Shown piece after piece: positions 7,615-14,560 of a DNA stretch of 15,057 nucleotides. Position numbers and translations under genes: made by a program. The first letter of the stretch is position 1, and each line of letters begins with the position of its first letter. Origin of the DNA: Pseudomonadota bacterium (GTDB lineage: Bacteria; Pseudomonadota; Alphaproteobacteria; Rhizobiales; Xanthobacteraceae); contig JAEWCJ010000462.1 in assembly GCA_023390695.1 (NCBI GenBank), forward strand, positions 1 through 15,057, in the 5' to 3' direction. The notes beneath the pieces are model-generated. The model was given only the letters and a program-made list of their open reading frames with translations, made no database searches and had not been told where the DNA came from.

Positions 7615-7757
7615 GGCGCAATCTACGTAGCAAAATCAACGTCTTAGAATTTGTTAACCGATCCACCGAACCGAATCTTAAGTCCGCCTTGCTAGAGCTG
7701 CCCGCGCAGGGAACCGCGCCCGTCAACAACAATAAGGGCGCGCAGGCGGAGGCGTGA
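7615..7757 (+). promoter_or_regulatory. Intergenic leader before the flippase gene; probable promoter region
   Basis: This 143-nt gap is visibly more AT-rich in 7621-7690 than its surroundings, as expected of a promoter. It holds an 8-bp palindrome CTACGTAG (7623-7630) and a loose -35/-10 pair, TTGTTA (7651-7656) and ATCTTA (7675-7680), with an 18-nt spacer; neither box is strong. Further down are a hairpin (7715-7742) and the Shine-Dalgarno GGAGG (7748-7752). No terminator for the tct operon is evident. Confidence 0.35.
7715..7742 (+). promoter_or_regulatory. Hairpin next to the flippase ribosome-binding site
   Basis: CGCGCCC (7715-7721) pairs perfectly with GGGCGCG (7736-7742) across a 14-nt A-rich loop. 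It ends five nt before the Shine-Dalgarno GGAGG. The octamer CGCGCAGG occurs twice, at 7703-7710 and 7739-7746, the second overlapping the stem. The structure could influence ribosome access; the function is inferred. Confidence 0.35.
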
Positions 7758-9143
7758 GTGGCACTGACCGGACAGCATCCGGACCGCATGACGGCGCGCG
7801 GCTTGCGCGCCCGCCTGCCCGCGCGCGTCCAGCGCTGGCTGTCCGATCAAGGCGATCGCTCACTCGCCCAGCGCGTCGCCGGCACTGCATTTGTAATTCG
7901 TGTATTCAGCGCCGTGCTCGCCTATCTTTCGCAGGTTGCATTGGCGCGCTGGATGGGCAGCCACGAATTCGGCATCTATGTCTATGTCTGGACCTGGGTA
8001 ATGCTGATCGGCGGCGCCGTCGATCTCGGCCTCGCCTCGTCGGCGCAGCGCTTCATTCCCAATTACACCGAAGCGCGCGCGACGGAGCATTTGCGCGGCT
8101 TCCTTTCCGGCAGCCGCTGGCTCACCTTCATCATGGCGACGGCGCTGTCGCTGGTTGGCTTGCTCGCTATCCGCTTTCTGGAACCCTGGCTCGACCCGAG
8201 CACCATCATTCCCCTCTATGTCGCCTGCCTGATCCTCCCGATGTATGGGCTCCTGCATGTACAGGACGGCATTTCACGCTCGTATAACTGGATCAACCTC
8301 GCACTTCTTCCGCCATTTATCCTGCGCCCTCTGCTCCTCCTCGCGCTGCTCGGCGGAGCCTACCTGCTTGGCTATCAGACCGACGCCACGACCGGCATTG
8401 CCGCCGCGGCGATCTCGATCTGGGTCACCGCGTTCGGGCAAATGTTTCTGCTGAACCGCAAACTCGATGCGGCCATCGGGAAAGGCGAGAAGACCTATGA
8501 CATCCGCCGCTGGGTGGCGATCTCACTGCCGATGTTCATGGTCGACGGCCTCTATCTGCTGCTGATGTATGTCGACGTGCTGATGCTGAAACAATTCCGC
8601 ACGCCGGAGGAAATCGCGATCTATTATGCCGGCGCAAAAACACTGGCTTTGGTCGCCTTCGTTTATTTCGCGGTGGCGGCGGCGTCCTCGCACAAATTCG
8701 CCGAATATTTTGTGTCCGGAGATCGCGCCCGGCTGTCGGCGTTCCTTGCCGACGCAATCCGTTGGACCTTCTGGCCTTCGCTCGCCGCCACGGTTGTCCT
8801 TCTCGCCTGCGGCTGGCCGCTGCTGCGGCTGTTCGGCGAACAATATGTCCAGGCCTATGGCTTGATGTTCGTTCTTGCCATCGGGTTCATGGCACGCGCC
8901 GCCATCGGGCCCGGCGAACGTTTCCTCAACATGCTCGGCGAGCAGCGCGCCTGCGCCGCGATCGTTGCCATCGCGTTCATCATCAATCTCGCGCTTGGTT
9001 TCCTCCTGATACCCGATCTCGGCATGATGGGTGCGGCTATCTCGACAACGGTCGCGTTCATCAGCGAATCCATTTTGATCTTCGCCGTCGCGAAGAAGCG
9101 TCTCGGCTATCATTTGTTCATCTGGGGAGCGCCGCGACCATGA
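7758..9143 (+). CDS. Lipopolysaccharide/polysaccharide flippase (Wzx/PST-type, MOP superfamily)
   Basis: A 461-residue inner-membrane protein with many hydrophobic helices (about 12) and a basic 50-residue cytoplasmic N-terminus. The first helices read FVIRVFSAVLAYLSQVALARWMG, then FGIYVYVWTW and DLGLASSAQRFIPNY, which is the characteristic start of polysaccharide-export flippases: RxxGxxLxxxxxxxLAR, G(I)Y, and GLxxxxxRFIP. Such proteins flip lipid-linked glycans to the periplasmic face. The GTG at 7758 is chosen for the Shine-Dalgarno GGAGG (7748-7752) at 5-nt spacing. Its stop overlaps the ATG of the GNAT-type gene (ATGA), so the two products are probably made together. No glycosyltransferase, polymerase or chain-length regulator is present in the window, so the glycan is unknown. 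Confidence 0.87.
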   Translation: MALTGQHPDRMTARGLRARLPARVQRWLSDQGDRSLAQRVAGTAFVIRVFSAVLAYLSQVALARWMGSHEFGIYVYVWTWVMLIGGAVDLGLASSAQRFIPNYTEARATEHLRGFLSGSRWLTFIMATALSLVGLLAIRFLEPWLDPSTIIPLYVACLILPMYGLLHVQDGISRSYNWINLALLPPFILRPLLLLALLGGAYLLGYQTDATTGIAAAAISIWVTAFGQMFLLNRKLDAAIGKGEKTYDIRRWVAISLPMFMVDGLYLLLMYVDVLMLKQFRTPEEIAIYYAGAKTLALVAFVYFAVAAASSHKFAEYFVSGDRARLSAFLADAIRWTFWPSLAATVVLLACGWPLLRLFGEQYVQAYGLMFVLAIGFMARAAIGPGERFLNMLGEQRACAAIVAIAFIINLALGFLLIPDLGMMGAAISTTVAFISESILIFAVAKKRLGYHLFIWGAPRP

Positions 9144-10312
9144 CCGCGATGCTGGCCCCGGCCACCAGGACATTCCGTGCCTATTGGCGCCCGCTGCCAT
9201 CGCTGGCGGCAATCGCGGATGAATGGCGCGACTTGGCGAAGCGGACGCTGCAACCGAACGTCTTCTATGACCCGGATTTCGCTCTCCCGGCCGCCGACGC
9301 CTTCGGAGACGACGTCGGCGCGGTGCTGGTGCGCAGCGGCAACGGAATGTTGCGGGGGCTTTTCCCGGCCCGCGCAGAACCGTATCGCTATGGCATGGCC
9401 TCAAGCGTGATCGCCGGCTGGACACATCCCTACGCGCCGCTGGGAACACCGCTGGTCGACCGCGATCATGCCGACGACACAGTGAATGCGTGGCTCGATC
9501 ATTTGCATGGTGAGCAAGGCCTGCGTTTTCTGGTCATGCCTTATGTGCCCGATCGCGGCGATTTTGCCTTGCTTCTGAATGACGTCATTCAGAAGCGCGG
9601 TCTCCCCTGCGCGGCGTTTGGCAGTCATGGGCGTGCCATCCTGGAGCCGGCCGATGACCGCACGAACTATCTGGCAAAAGCAGTCAGCACCAAACTGCGC
9701 AAGGAGCTTGGCCGCAAGCGGCGACGGCTGTCTGATCTCGGCGAGGTGACCCACGAAAGCGCGGGCGACGCCTTCTCGGCCGGCACTTATGTCCAGGATT
9801 TTCTCGCGCTTGAAGAAAAAGGCTGGAAGGGCCGCGCCGGCACGGCCGCAGCACAAAATCCGGTCATCCGGCAATTCCTGCAAAGCGCCGTAACCGGGCT
9901 GGCACGACGCGGGCTGGTGCGCGCCGATCGTCTGGCAGTGGCGGGGCAGCCTGTCGCGGTCACACTGCTTCTGCGCAGCGGTCCCTCCGCCTGGCTCTGG
10001 AAGACTGCCTATGATGAAAGCTTCGCCCGCTTTTCTCCGGGCGTGCAATTGACGCGCGACGTCACCACAGCGCTGCTGAACGACGGGACCGTCATCACAA
10101 CGGATTCCTGCGCGACGCCCGATCATCCAATGATCGATCACCTGTGGAGGGAGCGGCTTATCCTGTCCGACCGGCTGATCGCATTGCGGCCGGGCGACAC
10201 CGTCCGTTTTGGTCTCGCCTGCAATCTGGAAACGCTGCGCCGCACCGCCATCGGCGCCGCCAAAACCATCCGCAACACACTCAGACGCGCTCCCGCAGCC
10301 GACGGGAGATGA
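9140..10312 (+). CDS. GNAT-family acyltransferase, CelD/BcsL (COG5653, FemAB-like) type
   Basis: A 390-residue soluble protein resembling CelD/BcsL proteins of exopolysaccharide and cellulose clusters, which carry a GNAT acyltransferase fold (Acetyltransf_6) of FemAB type. Supporting features are the N-terminal EWRDLAKRTLQPNVFYDPDF (the usual 'W..L......P F..P.F' opening), the basic run KLRKELGRKRRRLSDLGEV from residue 185, the EEKGWKGRAGTA segment, and the later core block ending LWKTAYDESFARFSPGVQL. The substrate is probably a sugar or lipid-linked glycan. The ATG at 9140 overlaps the flippase stop; the frame is open further upstream, but that lies inside the flippase. A perfect 26-bp palindrome sits inside the gene at residues 145-152. 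Family confidence is good; the reaction is inferred. Confidence 0.82.
   Translation: MTAMLAPATRTFRAYWRPLPSLAAIADEWRDLAKRTLQPNVFYDPDFALPAADAFGDDVGAVLVRSGNGMLRGLFPARAEPYRYGMASSVIAGWTHPYAPLGTPLVDRDHADDTVNAWLDHLHGEQGLRFLVMPYVPDRGDFALLLNDVIQKRGLPCAAFGSHGRAILEPADDRTNYLAKAVSTKLRKELGRKRRRLSDLGEVTHESAGDAFSAGTYVQDFLALEEKGWKGRAGTAAAQNPVIRQFLQSAVTGLARRGLVRADRLAVAGQPVAVTLLLRSGPSAWLWKTAYDESFARFSPGVQLTRDVTTALLNDGTVITTDSCATPDHPMIDHLWRERLILSDRLIALRPGDTVRFGLACNLETLRRTAIGAAKTIRNTLRRAPAADGR
9571..9596. repeat. Perfect 26-bp palindrome inside the GNAT gene
   Basis: The 13-base half GCTTCTGAATGAC is followed without spacer by its exact reverse complement, with TGACGTCA at the centre. It is in phase with the codons, so both strands read Leu-Leu-Asn-Asp-Val-Ile-Gln-Lys. 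Symmetry stops at T9570/G9597. Confidence 0.9.
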
Positions 10313-10325
10313 TGTTGCGGTTCGC

Positions 10326-10342
10326 CGGCGGCGAGGCCGCCG
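10326..10342. terminator. GC hairpin between convergent genes
   Basis: CGGCGGC (10326-10332) pairs with GCCGCCG (10336-10342) around GAG. It fills most of the 30-nt gap between the GNAT stop (10312) and the stop of the opposite-strand CAP gene (10343). Position suggests a shared bidirectional terminator; there is no T-tract on either side, so this is tentative. Confidence 0.4.
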
Positions 10343-10873
10343 TCAGCTCTGCGGGCCGTCCGGCGCCGCCATGATCAGCGCCCAGAAAACCTTGTATTTG
10401 GTGTTGGGAACATAGACCGCGGCGATGCCCATTTTGGTCGCACCGCGCAGCAGCATGTTGGCCTTGTGCGGTGGCGAATCGCGCCATCCGGAAAACGCCT
10501 CCGCCAGTGTGTGATAGCCGGCGCCGACATTCTCAGCACCGACTCTGGCGTTGTAGCCCGAGCGGCGCAGCCGGTCCTTGAAGCTGCCGGCCACGTTGTG
10601 ATCGAGCTTATCCTTGCTCGCCATCGCCCGCGCCTGCTGCTCGGCCATCCTCGTCAGGTCGGGATCGAGGGTGACCGGACCGAGACCGTTATTCTGGCGG
10701 TAGCCTGATATCATCGAGGCGGCGGCGGCGGGATCGAGCTGCCCGCCCTGCGCCAGGTTCTGATAGAAGCTCGGCTGGCCCGAAGGTATTTGCTCGCTGG
10801 CGCAGGCGCCAAGCGCCAGCATCGCAACGAAAGAAACCGCCCGCAGCATACGGCCCGGCGACAAGACAGACAT
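10343..10873 (-). CDS. CAP-domain (SCP/PR-1-like) lipoprotein
   Basis: A 176-residue exported protein with one CAP domain. The N-terminus is a lipoprotein signal: basic R8/R11, hydrophobic AVSFVAMLAL, and lipobox LGAC with the lipidated Cys24, so it should be anchored to the membrane facing the periplasm or outside. CAP hallmarks are the cavity residues His92 (LDHNVAGSF), Glu114 (GAENVGAGY) and His136, within SGWRDSPPHKANML, and the final strand FWALIMAAP. Function of bacterial CAP proteins is mostly undetermined; lipid, wall or metal binding has been proposed. I start at 10873 (MSVLSPGRML) because it gives a proper signal peptide and has GGGAG nine nt upstream on the minus strand; the frame extends to 10939, but that adds non-signal sequence. 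It lies downstream of the MscS gene on the same strand, 157 nt away. Confidence 0.88.
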   Translation of the reverse strand: MSVLSPGRMLRAVSFVAMLALGACASEQIPSGQPSFYQNLAQGGQLDPAAAASMISGYRQNNGLGPVTLDPDLTRMAEQQARAMASKDKLDHNVAGSFKDRLRRSGYNARVGAENVGAGYHTLAEAFSGWRDSPPHKANMLLRGATKMGIAAVYVPNTKYKVFWALIMAAPDGPQS

Positions 10874-11017
10874 ATTCGTGGACTCCCGATCCCGGGCCAG
10901 CTTGGCCGCAAAAAGATGACCGAACCATGAAGACGGCATTCAGGCAGGCCCGATGGCTGCACCCGCCCGCTTCACGCGAGCGCCTCTTCCGTCGGACAGT
11001 TTGGATTGAGCTTTCCG

Positions 11018-11043
11018 CCCGCTCGCCCGGCTAGGGCAGCGGG
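11018..11043 (-). terminator. Bulged hairpin spanning the channel-gene stop codon
   Basis: CCCGCT (11018-11023) pairs with AGCGGG (11038-11043), and after a one-base bulge GCCC (11025-11028) pairs with GGGC (11034-11037), loop GGCTA. The loop contains the minus-strand stop of the channel gene (11031-11033). It could weaken read-through into the CAP gene or protect the 3' end; no U-run follows. The remainder of the 157-nt gap shows no convincing promoter. Confidence 0.35.
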
Positions 11044-13433
11044 ATTACGATACCTTCCGCACGAAAGCGCTCAAGAATGGAGAAGTAGAGGTCGCTCTTG
11101 ACGCCGCCGCCTTCGCCGATATTGCGGACAACCCCGCCCAGTTCGAAGCTGATCGCCTTCTCGCCGAGACCGACAATGAGTGCCGACGGTGCAGGACTCT
11201 GCATCAGCTTCGGGTGCGTCTTCGCGATGTCCAGGAGGATATCGCGCACTTTCTTTATGTCACTGTCGTAACGAACATTCACCCGGACCGCGATGCGGCT
11301 GAAAGTGTTGGCGTGGGTCCAGTTCTTCACCACGCCCGTGATCAGCTCCGAGTTCGGGATGATGACGCTGGCCTGGTCGCCGGTTTCGATCTCGGTCGCG
11401 CGCACGTGAATCCGGCGCACGCGTCCTTCCTCTCCCTTGACATTGATGATGTCGCCGACCCGGATCGGCCGCTCGGCCAGGAGGATGAGACCCGACACAA
11501 AATTCGACACCACCGATTGCAGGCCGAAACCGATACCGATCGACAGCGCACCGGCCACGATGGTGATCTTCTGGAAATCGAGCCCCATCTGTGCCAGCGC
11601 CAGCAGCAGCGCCGCAATCACACCCACATAGCCGAAGATCGTCGAGACGGAATTCTGCAATCCCGGTTCCAGCGTCGTGCGCGGCAGAAAACGCGTATTG
11701 AGCCAGCGTTGCGCCGCGCGCGTCGCCAGAACGCCGACAAGCAGGATGGCGAAGGAGGTCAGGATCGCCGTTACGGAAATCGTGACGTCGCCGATCCGGA
11801 ACCCAAGCGCGGCATCGCGCACGACACCAAAGAAGTCGGACGCAAAAAGCCCCCATGGGCCAAGCAGAGGCAGGAGAACGACAAGTATCAGCAGCAGACG
11901 GATCACCGCCGACAACAGCGTGCCGGCGAGTTCAATGGAGCGTGGCTTCAAGCCGAAAAAGCTGGCGACCGCCCGGCCGCGCGGAGAATTTGCCGTCAGA
12001 ACGTCCGTGAACAACGCATCGATAAAGACGAGCAGAATATAGAGTGCGCCGATGATGCCGATGGCGATGAGAAAACGCCCCGACAGGAAGCCTGCAAATG
12101 CAATGAACCCGGTCGCCAGGGAGACAACGATTCCGGCAACCAGCAGCCACCCGGCCCCGCGCAGCCAGTGCGCGCGGCTGACGTCATCGTCGAGCGACCT
12201 GTTCGAAGTAACCTTGCAAAGGAAATGCGCAAGCAGGACGGCAATGGCGATCGAGAACAGGGCCGATGTCGCAACGGTCAGCGACACTTGCGCAACGACC
12301 GTGCGCTGCATCACGGTAATGAAGACCACGGTTCCCAGCACGCGAGCGGCCCAGACCATGTGGTTGGCCACGACGCGCGCCATATCGTCGCCGACGTCGA
12401 GCAGGCGCCGGTCCGGATGATCCGGCGCGAACAGGCCGGTGGCCACGCCGCGCCCGAAGGTTGCCATCGCGACGGCGATCACGAGGCCGAACGCCATCTC
12501 CATGATGCGCGGCGGCATCAGGCCGAAGCCGTCGAGCACCAGGATCGCGATTGCCACCATTGCAGGCGTGGTCAGCGCAATGCGCAGCAGCGCCATCAGC
12601 GCATGGAAGGATTTCGCGAACCGCGTTCCCGACATTGCCGGGCGGAGATCGCGGCTGCGCAGCCATCGCGCCGCGGCAAAACCAAGCCCGCCGAGAGCGA
12701 GCAGACTCAGCAACGCCGCCGCCATTCTGCTCACGCCGCCATTGGCAAGCGCGTAACTCCACCAGGACTGGCCGAGGAACGAAAGGGCCCTCAGATCGTC
12801 GGGCAGCGACTGCGCGCCCCGAATCCAGAATGCGGGATCGAGCGCACTTGACGAGCGTCCGAACAATTCCTGAGTGAAGAGCGAACGGCGGCGTTCGGTG
12901 ATGCGGTCGACGAGATCGTCGGCACGCAAAATCAGCAATTTTGCCTGCTTCAAGGCACCGTCGACGCCCGCCCGACGCTGGTTCAGCCGCGTGCGTTCTG
13001 CGGCAAGCGAGGCTTCTTCCGGTTGAGCGCCGGCGGCCGGCGGCTCGCCGATCTGCTTAAGACGCGCATCGATTTCGGCCAGGCGGCGCTCAAGCGTTTC
13101 GACTGCCTCGCGCAATCCGCTGCGCAAGGGATCAAGGCTGGTGCGCGCCTGGCTGAGCACGTCGTCGGCCAGCCCATCCCGCTGCAACGTGGATTCGATT
13201 TGGTCGAGCGCGAGTTTCTGCGGCTCAAGATTCGGAACCGGATCAGGCTGGGCGCCCGGGGCCGGCTGGGCCGGAACTGCAGGCGGCGGCGGAGCGGCCG
13301 GCTCTGCCGCCTTCTCGGATTGGGGTGCGGGCGGCGGCGTGTGAGCGGAAACCGCGACAGTGAACATAACCATCAGCGCCGCGACCACAAGCGGCGCGAT
13401 GCTCCAGTTTCGCCTTGAATACAATTTCGCCAT
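11031..13433 (-). CDS. Large mechanosensitive channel, DUF3772 + MscS domains
   Basis: An 800-residue inner-membrane channel of the MscS superfamily, expected to open under membrane tension and release solutes on osmotic downshock. Order: signal peptide (about 1-30, ending AVSAH), a Pro/Ala-rich linker (31-70), a periplasmic helical region with coiled-coil character (about 75-190, DUF3772-like), a long multi-helix membrane part (about 230-610), then the pore helix with small residues GALSIGIGFGLQSVVSNFVSG near 628-650, and the MscS beta/C-terminal domain from RPIRVGDIINVKGEEGRV to the end. It is much longer than E. coli MscS (286 aa) and resembles MscK/YbdG-class enlarged channels. The start at 13433 has AGGAG four nt upstream on the minus strand and gives the signal peptide; the frame stays open to 13796, but this would overlap the neighbouring gene. 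Confidence 0.88.
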   Translation of the reverse strand: MAKLYSRRNWSIAPLVVAALMVMFTVAVSAHTPPPAPQSEKAAEPAAPPPPAVPAQPAPGAQPDPVPNLEPQKLALDQIESTLQRDGLADDVLSQARTSLDPLRSGLREAVETLERRLAEIDARLKQIGEPPAAGAQPEEASLAAERTRLNQRRAGVDGALKQAKLLILRADDLVDRITERRRSLFTQELFGRSSSALDPAFWIRGAQSLPDDLRALSFLGQSWWSYALANGGVSRMAAALLSLLALGGLGFAAARWLRSRDLRPAMSGTRFAKSFHALMALLRIALTTPAMVAIAILVLDGFGLMPPRIMEMAFGLVIAVAMATFGRGVATGLFAPDHPDRRLLDVGDDMARVVANHMVWAARVLGTVVFITVMQRTVVAQVSLTVATSALFSIAIAVLLAHFLCKVTSNRSLDDDVSRAHWLRGAGWLLVAGIVVSLATGFIAFAGFLSGRFLIAIGIIGALYILLVFIDALFTDVLTANSPRGRAVASFFGLKPRSIELAGTLLSAVIRLLLILVVLLPLLGPWGLFASDFFGVVRDAALGFRIGDVTISVTAILTSFAILLVGVLATRAAQRWLNTRFLPRTTLEPGLQNSVSTIFGYVGVIAALLLALAQMGLDFQKITIVAGALSIGIGFGLQSVVSNFVSGLILLAERPIRVGDIINVKGEEGRVRRIHVRATEIETGDQASVIIPNSELITGVVKNWTHANTFSRIAVRVNVRYDSDIKKVRDILLDIAKTHPKLMQSPAPSALIVGLGEKAISFELGGVVRNIGEGGGVKSDLYFSILERFRAEGIVIPLP

Positions 13434-13725
13434 CTGTCTCCTCAAGCGCGTGGCCAGCCAGGTCGGTAACGGGGTTGAGCGCAATCGGGCGCGCGGATGG
13501 CTATTGCATCTCGCACGCAATGTCGCCTCGACGGTGTTCCTGTGCGCCCGGGTGTTGTCAATAAAAGAGGCAAAATCAGGGGCTTTCCGGCTTCTCCGGC
13601 GAAAAACCCGGGTCCGGCGGCAATTTGTGAGGCGCGGCGAATTGGCATAGAAATTTCGCGTCATAGAAACGGGAACCGCCCGATTCAGGCGGCTTCCCCC
13701 CAAGCATTTCGTGAAAGGCCGCCTC
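13434..13725. promoter_or_regulatory. Divergent promoter region between the channel and hydroxybutyrate dehydrogenase genes
   Basis: This 292-nt gap separates two divergently read genes and should hold both promoters. Plus strand: TTGGCA (13642-13647) and TAGAAA (13664-13669) with 16-nt spacing form a plausible sigma70-type promoter for the dehydrogenase, placing +1 near the inverted repeat at 13671-13698. Minus strand: a perfect TTGACA lies at 13562-13557, but its -10 is poor. CCCGGGT occurs twice (13547-13553 and 13607-13613). I see no open frame of interest here. Confidence 0.35.
13671..13698 (+). promoter_or_regulatory. Inverted repeat/hairpin upstream of the hydroxybutyrate dehydrogenase gene
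   Basis: GGGAACCGCC (13671-13680) pairs with GGCGG plus TTCCC (13688-13692, 13694-13698), a 10-bp stem with one bulged C (13693) and loop CGATTCA. It lies 27 nt before the ATG at 13726 and overlaps the likely transcription start. It could be an operator or a 5'-leader hairpin. Confidence 0.4.
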
Positions 13726-14508
13726 ATGCAATTGAACGGAAAAGTCGCCGTCGTTACCGGCGCCGCCAGCGGGATCGGCAAGGAAATCGCCCGCACCTAT
13801 CTCGGCGCGGGCGCGCGGGTCGTGATCGCCGACCTGAGCCAGCAGGCATCCGATGCGGTGGCCAAAGAGCTCGCCGGCACGTCCGGCAACGCCATCGGGG
13901 TCGCCATGGATGTCACCGACGAGGCGCAGGTGGATGCCGGCATCGAGACGACGGTGAAAACCTTCGGCGGCATCGACATCCTGGTCAGCAATGCCGGAAT
14001 CCAGATCGTGGCACCGCTCGACCAGTTTGCTTTCGCCGATTGGAAAAAGCTCCTCGCCATTCATCTCGACGGCGCCTTCCTCACCACCCGCGCCGCACTC
14101 CGCCACATGTACAAGCAGGGGCGCGGCGGCAGCATCATCCTGATGGGTTCGGTGCATTCCAAGGAAGCCTCGCTGCTGAAGGCTCCCTATGTCACCGCCA
14201 AACACGGTCTGATGGGACTGGCGAAGGTCATCGCCAAGGAAGGTGCACAGCATGGTGTCCGTGCCAATGTGATCTGCCCCGGCTTCATTCGCACGCCGCT
14301 GATGGAAAAGCAGATTCCCGAACAGGCCCGTACGCTCGGCATCTCGGAAGTGGACGTGGTCAAGAAGGTGATGCTGGGCGGCACGGTGGACGGCGAGTTC
14401 TCGACCTACCAGGACGTGGCCAATGTCGCCCTGTTCTTCGCCGCCTTCGAGACCAACGCGCTGACCGGCCAGTCGCTGAATGTCAGCCACGGCTGGTCGA
14501 TGACCTAG
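13726..14508 (+). CDS. bdhA: D-3-hydroxybutyrate dehydrogenase (short-chain dehydrogenase/reductase)
   Basis: A 260-residue cytosolic SDR that interconverts D-3-hydroxybutyrate and acetoacetate with NAD(H), a step in use of polyhydroxybutyrate and ketone bodies. It has the Rossmann motif TGAASGIG (residues 11-18), the SNAG motif (88-91), and catalytic Ser142, Tyr155 and Lys159 in [10 protein letters not shown]...PYVTAKHG. The segments GSVHSKEAS and [20 protein letters not shown] are characteristic of hydroxybutyrate dehydrogenases. The position usually held by the fourth catalytic residue (Asn of the NSYK tetrad) is His113 here (AIHLDGAF). I start at ATG 13726 ([12 protein letters not shown]), with AAAGG at 13714-13718; a GTG at 13711 in frame would add five residues. 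Length and ending ([13 protein letters not shown]) fit the family. Confidence 0.88.
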   Translation: MQLNGKVAVVTGAASGIGKEIARTYLGAGARVVIADLSQQASDAVAKELAGTSGNAIGVAMDVTDEAQVDAGIETTVKTFGGIDILVSNAGIQIVAPLDQFAFADWKKLLAIHLDGAFLTTRAALRHMYKQGRGGSIILMGSVHSKEASLLKAPYVTAKHGLMGLAKVIAKEGAQHGVRANVICPGFIRTPLMEKQIPEQARTLGISEVDVVKKVMLGGTVDGEFSTYQDVANVALFFAAFETNALTGQSLNVSHGWSMT

Positions 14509-14560
14509 CCGCCGTAACGCACCTACCGCGTGGAGAAGCGAACAGCTTTAACAAGCGGCG

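Noticed and set aside
7651..7680. Possible CtrA-type site from the TTAAC and TTAAG half-sites
   Set aside because: The half-sites are not separated by the seven bases required for the TTAA-N7-TTAA consensus.
8762..9139. Upstream extension of the GNAT frame into the flippase gene
   Set aside because: The extension is an out-of-frame reading of flippase codons; the ATGA overlap at 9140 is the natural start.
10120..10136. Hairpin CGATCAT-CCA-ATGATCG inside the GNAT gene
   Set aside because: A 7-bp stem within coding sequence, made by ordinary Asp/His/Ile codons; of a kind expected by chance in a window this size.
10796..10820. 8-bp inverted repeat GCTGGCGC/GCGCCAGC in the CAP signal-peptide region
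   Set aside because: It coincides with the Leu-Ala-Leu-Gly-Ala-Cys-Ala-Ser codons of the lipobox, where Ala/Gly codons readily produce GC-rich symmetry.
11214..12851. Plus-strand open frame of 545 codons opposite the channel gene
   Set aside because: The translation is rich in Arg, Gln, Asp and His with no family signature, typical of the complement of a membrane-protein gene.
13557..13562. Perfect minus-strand TTGACA as a channel-gene promoter
   Set aside because: No acceptable -10 box lies 16-18 nt away (AACACC at best), so it is not listed as a promoter on its own.
13434..13796. N-terminal extension of the channel frame by 121 codons
   Set aside because: It overlaps the start of bdhA and would bury the signal peptide; the start at 13433 has a good Shine-Dalgarno.
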